A stretch of DNA of 64,000 bases from Tubulanus polymorphus (Eukaryota; Nemertea; Palaeonemertea; Tubulaniformes; Tubulanidae): the NCBI RefSeq assembly GCF_964204645.1, contig NC_134028.1:13063001-13127000 (forward strand), in the 5' to 3' direction. Below are positions 48,101-54,100 of this stretch, piece after piece. A program made the position numbers and the translations under genes. The notes below the pieces were generated by a model that did no database searches, was not told the origin of the DNA, and saw nothing but the letters and a program-made list of their open reading frames with translations. Every line of letters begins with the position of its first letter. The stretch's first letter is position 1.

Positions 48101-51100
48101 GATATCAATGAAAATGCCTTTCCAGCAACTTGTAGGTGGTGCTCCTGGAAAACCATGTGAGTTACCAACTTAAACCACACAGCAATACAACTGTCTTGTA
48201 AAGGGCTACTATCCACACATTGCAACCACTATTCTATCGCCAACGGTTAAGGAACTAGGAGCAAAAAACGTTGTTTTCACAGTCTCCTTGTGGCAGTTGT
48301 ATGAACTAATCATGCAGGTTGACATATTACTCGGATGTCTATTAACTTATGCGTCTGATGCGTACAAGTCTGTACGGGTGAGGGGGGTTATATTATTTGT
48401 TGTACGTACCCTAATATGTCATCCGTAAAACATTTTATGCATACATAATGCATGGAATTTAATGCATACATAACGAATGGAATTTTAAGTATACGTAATA
48501 AATGAATGGTCCCTCTGACAAAAAATGTGTTGCGTGAAAACAATTTTGTTTAAATGAATGGTAAAATGAAAACAATTTTGTTTGATCGACCAATATAGCT
48601 CTTGTAGAAACGTAAAACTTTTTACAATATACTTGTTTCAACAAAAAAATGTGTTGTGCAAAAAAAATTTTGTTCAAATGAAAGTTAAAATGAAAACAAT
48701 TCTGTTCAATCGAACAATATAACTTTTGTAGAAACCTAAAACTTTTTACAATATACTTGTTTGAACGAAAAAAATTTGTTGTGCAAAAACAATTTTGTCA
48801 AACGAAAGTTAAAATTAAAACAATTCTGTTTGATTGAACAATATAACTTTTGCAGAAACGTAAAACTTTTAACAATATACTTGTTTGAACAAAAAACATA
48901 ATGTTCTGATAAGAAAATTTTGTTCGAAAAAAAAAATGGCTACTGGAAAACCTACCTACTTAAACCATACATCAATACAAGTGTATTGTAAAGGGCTACT
49001 GACCACACATTGCAACCACGATTCTATCGCCAACGGTTAGGGAACACGGAGCAAAAATCATTGTTTTCACAGTCCCCTCGTGGCAGTTGTATGAACTAAT
49101 CATGCAGGTTGGCATATTACAAGGATGCCTCTGTACTTATACCTCGGTACGATTTTCGTAATGAATAGAACGTATTACATGCGAAAAACGGATGCTGAAA
49201 TTAGCTTTTGAAATTTATGCCCCCCAGCAGTTAGAATAGGAACTTTTTATGTGAGGGGTTCGGAACACTCTGATCGAACAATGTACTTGTTCGAACGAAA
49301 AACTTAATGTTCCAACAGGAACATTTTGTTCCAATGAAAACGATTCTGTTCGATCGAACAATATACGTTCGGACCAAAAAAATGATTTCAAATGAAAACA
49401 ATTGTGTTCGAATGATTTTTTCGGCCATCTTGGAAGTCAAGTCATGATATTTGCGATTGATCGTAGAAACGCATTTACGAGCACCGATTCTCGCGATCGA
49501 TTTCTCGATTGGCGATTTTACGAACACGATTTTCCGATCGATTATTGATCGATTATCGAGCGAGTTTGTGATTTGATTTACAAGATGGCGGCACCGGTAC
49601 AAGTACTTTTGGTTGGAACTAAAGAATTTTTTTGTTGCGATGAAAAAATAAAAAATTATCGAGCGAAGGTGTTTGAACTAACAAAGGCGTTTTTACGAGC
49701 ATCCAATTTTTGCAATCGATTTCGTGAACGATTTGCTCTGATCATGCAATCGCTTCGCACATTCGTAATAATGCCGATTGTTTAGGCTAATCACATGAAC
49801 TAAACATGGTGACGATCATATGACGATTGTATCTTTATCAACTACCCGGTGCCACCATCGATAATCGATCGGAAAATCGTGTTTGTAAAAATGCCAATCG
49901 TGAAATCGATCGCAAAAATCGGTGCTCGTAAATGCGTTTCTACCTTCAATCGCAAAAATCAGATGCTCTTAAAAACGCCTCAAAGATCCTTTCATTCGGG
50001 GCTCCCTAGTAACTAAGTCATCAGGAATTAATAAAATACCAGTTTCATAAATGATGAAAAACTCAAATGAGATGTCTGGTTTATAAAGCTGTCCGCTCAG
50101 ACGAAATTTTCAAAAAGTCTTCATTTTTGCCAGTAAAATGTCATTGATAATTGTGATTGATAATTGCAAATCAGAACCAGTGAATCACTAATACCATTCT
50201 AATAAATCTGATTCCTCCTTTACAGAGAACCTAGCTTAACCTAGTAGGCCTATGTATATGCGTAAGCCTAGCATTCGGACAGAATGGGCTTAGGCCTATT
50301 GAATTTCAACCTCCTAAACGTCGTATTCCTACACCTCATTCGACAGGGATAGGTCTCAGGAGTATTCAATTCATAAAATCAATTTTATTTTTGGATTATG
50401 AAGACAGAAATCTTTTGTACATCGCAGCAATGTTGCTGGATTTTTTAATTAGGGTTTTCTGTTATTTCACAGAAAACCCTATTGATATCCGCGCGATTAT
50501 TATTATTATTATTTTCTTCCACACTATTTTTACTAAAATAACAAAGGCTTTGTTACCTTGCCGCTCTTGTCGATACAATCCGTCTGATATCATTCAGCTC
50601 ACTTCGATCTACAAATACTCCGTGAGAATTTTCTTGTCAGAACATTAAGTTTTTCGTTCGAACAAGTATATTGTAAAAAGTTTTTTCTCCGAACCAAAAG
50701 TATTAAGTATTTTGTTCAATCGAACAGAATTGTTTTCATTCAAACATTCGTTCGAAAAAATTGTTTTCGCTCAACCAAATTTTTTTGCCGGGACAAAGAG
50801 TTTTTCATTTCAACAATAACATAGCTTTCAGAATGAAGAAAAGTTTCGGTTCAAACAAAAAGCGCACAAGATTTTCTTGTCGGATCATTAAGTTTTTTGG
50901 TCGGACAGCGTGTTAAGGTCGTTTTGGAAATTTACTCGGTCTGGTATATTTTGGATTACTGTTTATGTCATTTGTCAGGACATTAAACAGAAGACGACGT
51001 AGGATACTACCTTGCGTGACTCCACTAGTTAGACCGACTTATTCCATTGATTTCAGCTACAAGTTTTCGTTCAGAGATAATTCTGAGCCATTTCGGCAAC

Positions 51101-54100
51101 CTATCATTGATACTGTTTCCTAATAGCCTTGTTTAGTAATGGCTGATGTTGTACCATATCAAATGCTTTGTTGAAATCATAAAGAGTAATTATCGCCTAA
51201 CAGTCGATTTTCCAGAGTCAAATAGGACATCAAGTCCAGATGTCCATGGTTTCAAGAAGGTCTAATTGACTGTTTGTCGAGCTTCCTCTTATGAAACTGT
51301 GTTAACCATTGAACAGGATTCAAAGACAGTACAGAAAACCTGTTATCGCTGCTTTGCAGCTATATTTTTGTTTTGAAATTCAATTCACGAGTCCGTAAAT
51401 AATCACAACAATTATAATGTGTTTGTTTGAGACAGTAAAGCTCAGTAGGCCTAAAGGTCGCGTACAACTCGATGAATACTTCAAGCGACCTAGAAACGAT
51501 CTCCTATCCCCTCTAATAAGGGTGTGTAACTGTTAAAATTACTGCTTGAAGACCGCGGCTGAATGTGAAGTCTTGCGGTAACAAATTTGTTTATTCATAC
51601 TTGAATTGATAATTGAAGTGACGAGCTGCCTGCCGAGTGGCGTCCCTGAGTGATGTCCGATTCCCGTAACTGAAGGTAGATACCGGTAACCAGTCTAACT
51701 TGGATCTATGCGACTCCAATGACAACTAATCGTTCCGCATAACACCCTCAAATTGAGTATAGCATATGAATTATTCTATGTTACGATATTGAGAAAAGAA
51801 ACAATAAAGTACACAATTTGAATTTGATTGTTCGGGATTTTAACAGTAGGCAACATACTCCTAGGAAACATACTGTTAGCTGTTCAGAGGGTTGAAGTGG
51901 TTAAACTGTGAGGATCAGATGAAAAACCCGTGCAGTATTTGTCAATGCAACGAAGTACTTGTGATAAAATATGGTTTCATTGAGAATGGAAGTGAGTGAA
52001 AGTAGTTTATACATTTTCAGTAAGATCAAGTGTGAAAATGTAAATAATAACAAGAGGCCCATGGGCCTTGAAGCACTGGTAGATTATACTGTGGTATTAA
52101 GTGGTTATAATGTTTTACATCTGCCGGCAAATCTTCTATGACGATGTTGATTGGGAGGACCACAGACTTAAAGGTCTATTTGTCTAGTTCGATTCTATTC
52201 CTGAAAATGAATTTATTTTCTGCCGAACGATTTAGCCAAGGCTATTTGTACTGTTAAACCTCATTAATGCGATTCTGTTAAAAAGACGAAACTAGTTTAT
52301 TCTGATGTTTTCCATCATGTCCCAGCCAAGATATTTATATCAATCAAGATTTGGATACAAAAACCCATTTTTACACATGAACTGTTAGGCCCCACTGAAT
52401 AATGAAAACAAAAACAGAACGATTTATCTGAATGCAATTGCAAGATCGTCTGATCTTAGAGCTCCAAGCTCTGATTGATGCATGTAAGCATGCAAAACAT
52501 CGCAGAGAGCGATACCGGCGTTGGTGTCACTGGGGCCGGCTGATGATTGTTTGTTTGTCTTTTTGTTTGTTTGGCTTTACGTACGTCGTTTGGATCTTGG
52601 TTTCCCAAGACTATTCCTATTGGATCGTTCATTTAACCTCACGACGGTACGGCATTTGAAGTGTTGCCTGCACACTGTTCGCAACCAGCAGGACTCGGAC
52701 CCACTTTTAACTCAGCATTGATAGTGGATTCAACAGCATCACGCCTTATCTCACTGAGCTACCGAGGCTGCTCGATTCAATACCGAAAAACAACAGCAGC
52801 GGCAAATAACCATCGCAATATGGTAATTTACAACAAACAACGCGTAAATTCAATCACTGCTGTTTAACGCATGGAAAAGATAATAAAAGGTATTTTTTCC
52901 CGGCGCGCATTACAAAGCGAATCTCTGCCGAGTGCGTAAGAGGGTGCTACCGCCTTATGAGTGCGCAGCAGGCGGGTAGGGCGTCCTAAAAAGAAAACTT
53001 ATATTAGAATATAGCCGAATCGAATTTTACAATGTCAGTCAACTGATTGATAATACAACATGGTTGTTCTCGGCGTACTTAACAATGATATTTTCCTCCA
53101 ATAAACCACTCTGGTAAAATTGAATGAAATGATCTATCTTTATTGGTGATATCGTATCATGGTGGTAGCCTACCGTTTACCGTTCGGTGTTTCGTGTCAT
53201 CATGAAATGGTTTTAACTTTAGTAAAGGCGTTCCCGCACGATCACATACGGGTTTCAGTCACGAGTAGGCTGCCGTTCCACTTTTCTAGAAATACGTATT
53301 CTGACGCTGAGAATTAATCCCAAATAATCCCATGGATACTGATAGTTGGAATAACAGTGATATCCAAACACTATGATATTTATAAACTGGAGGTACATAA
53401 TTTTATGTTTTTCTATTCATAAGAGGCTGTTCCCCATTCTTTACTGCCAATGTCAATGCGGGCATATCGCTACGCGATTGTTTAACCCGCTCTCATCTAC
53501 CAGATAATGAACGAGAAAAATGCGATCGAATAACTTTTTGGACCATTAAATCAGAAATTTGTCGACGCTATGTTGTGGGGAATAATTGAAACATTTTTTT
53601 TAGTCATTTTCAGCTGTTTCTAATGTTTTACGCGAACGGAGTGACAATTTGAAGTTACTATGAAAATGAGAAGAGTCGGCGCTATTTTTCGTACTACTAT
53701 TTTCGATCCATTTTACTAGCATTGGTATGACGTCATAGACGTCAACCAATGCCAATAATAATAAATGTAGCTGCAAGCAGCGATAACGGTTTCTGCCTTT
53801 CTGGATAGAATGTCATTCAGCGATGCGAGCAAAGATTTCACCCGAAATCAGTTCGTTACATTCCGTTTTTTTGAAAGAATGCCACCTAGGGGTCAACTCA
53901 CAACATGGATATGTTGACCTACATGTGCTACAACGCGCATGTGCTACTACGCGCAAAGTACTAATGTGCCAGGTTTTGGGGGAAATGACATCGAGAAGAA
54001 AGAAGCTACCGTGTTTTTACCATTCCCTAGTGACAGTGCATATTCAGTTATCATTAGTTCCGAAAAAGAGTTGACTAGATAAGTAAACCAATTTTCCTCT

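Noticed and set aside
52432-52659. 75-codon plus-strand frame with a hydrophobic stretch CLSFCLFGFTYVVWILV
   Set aside because: No start or splice context, no family resemblance, and it runs into the SINE. Not supported as a gene.
52663-52775. Functional tRNA gene
   Set aside because: Box A and B are good but acceptor and anticodon arms do not pair; better explained as a SINE head.
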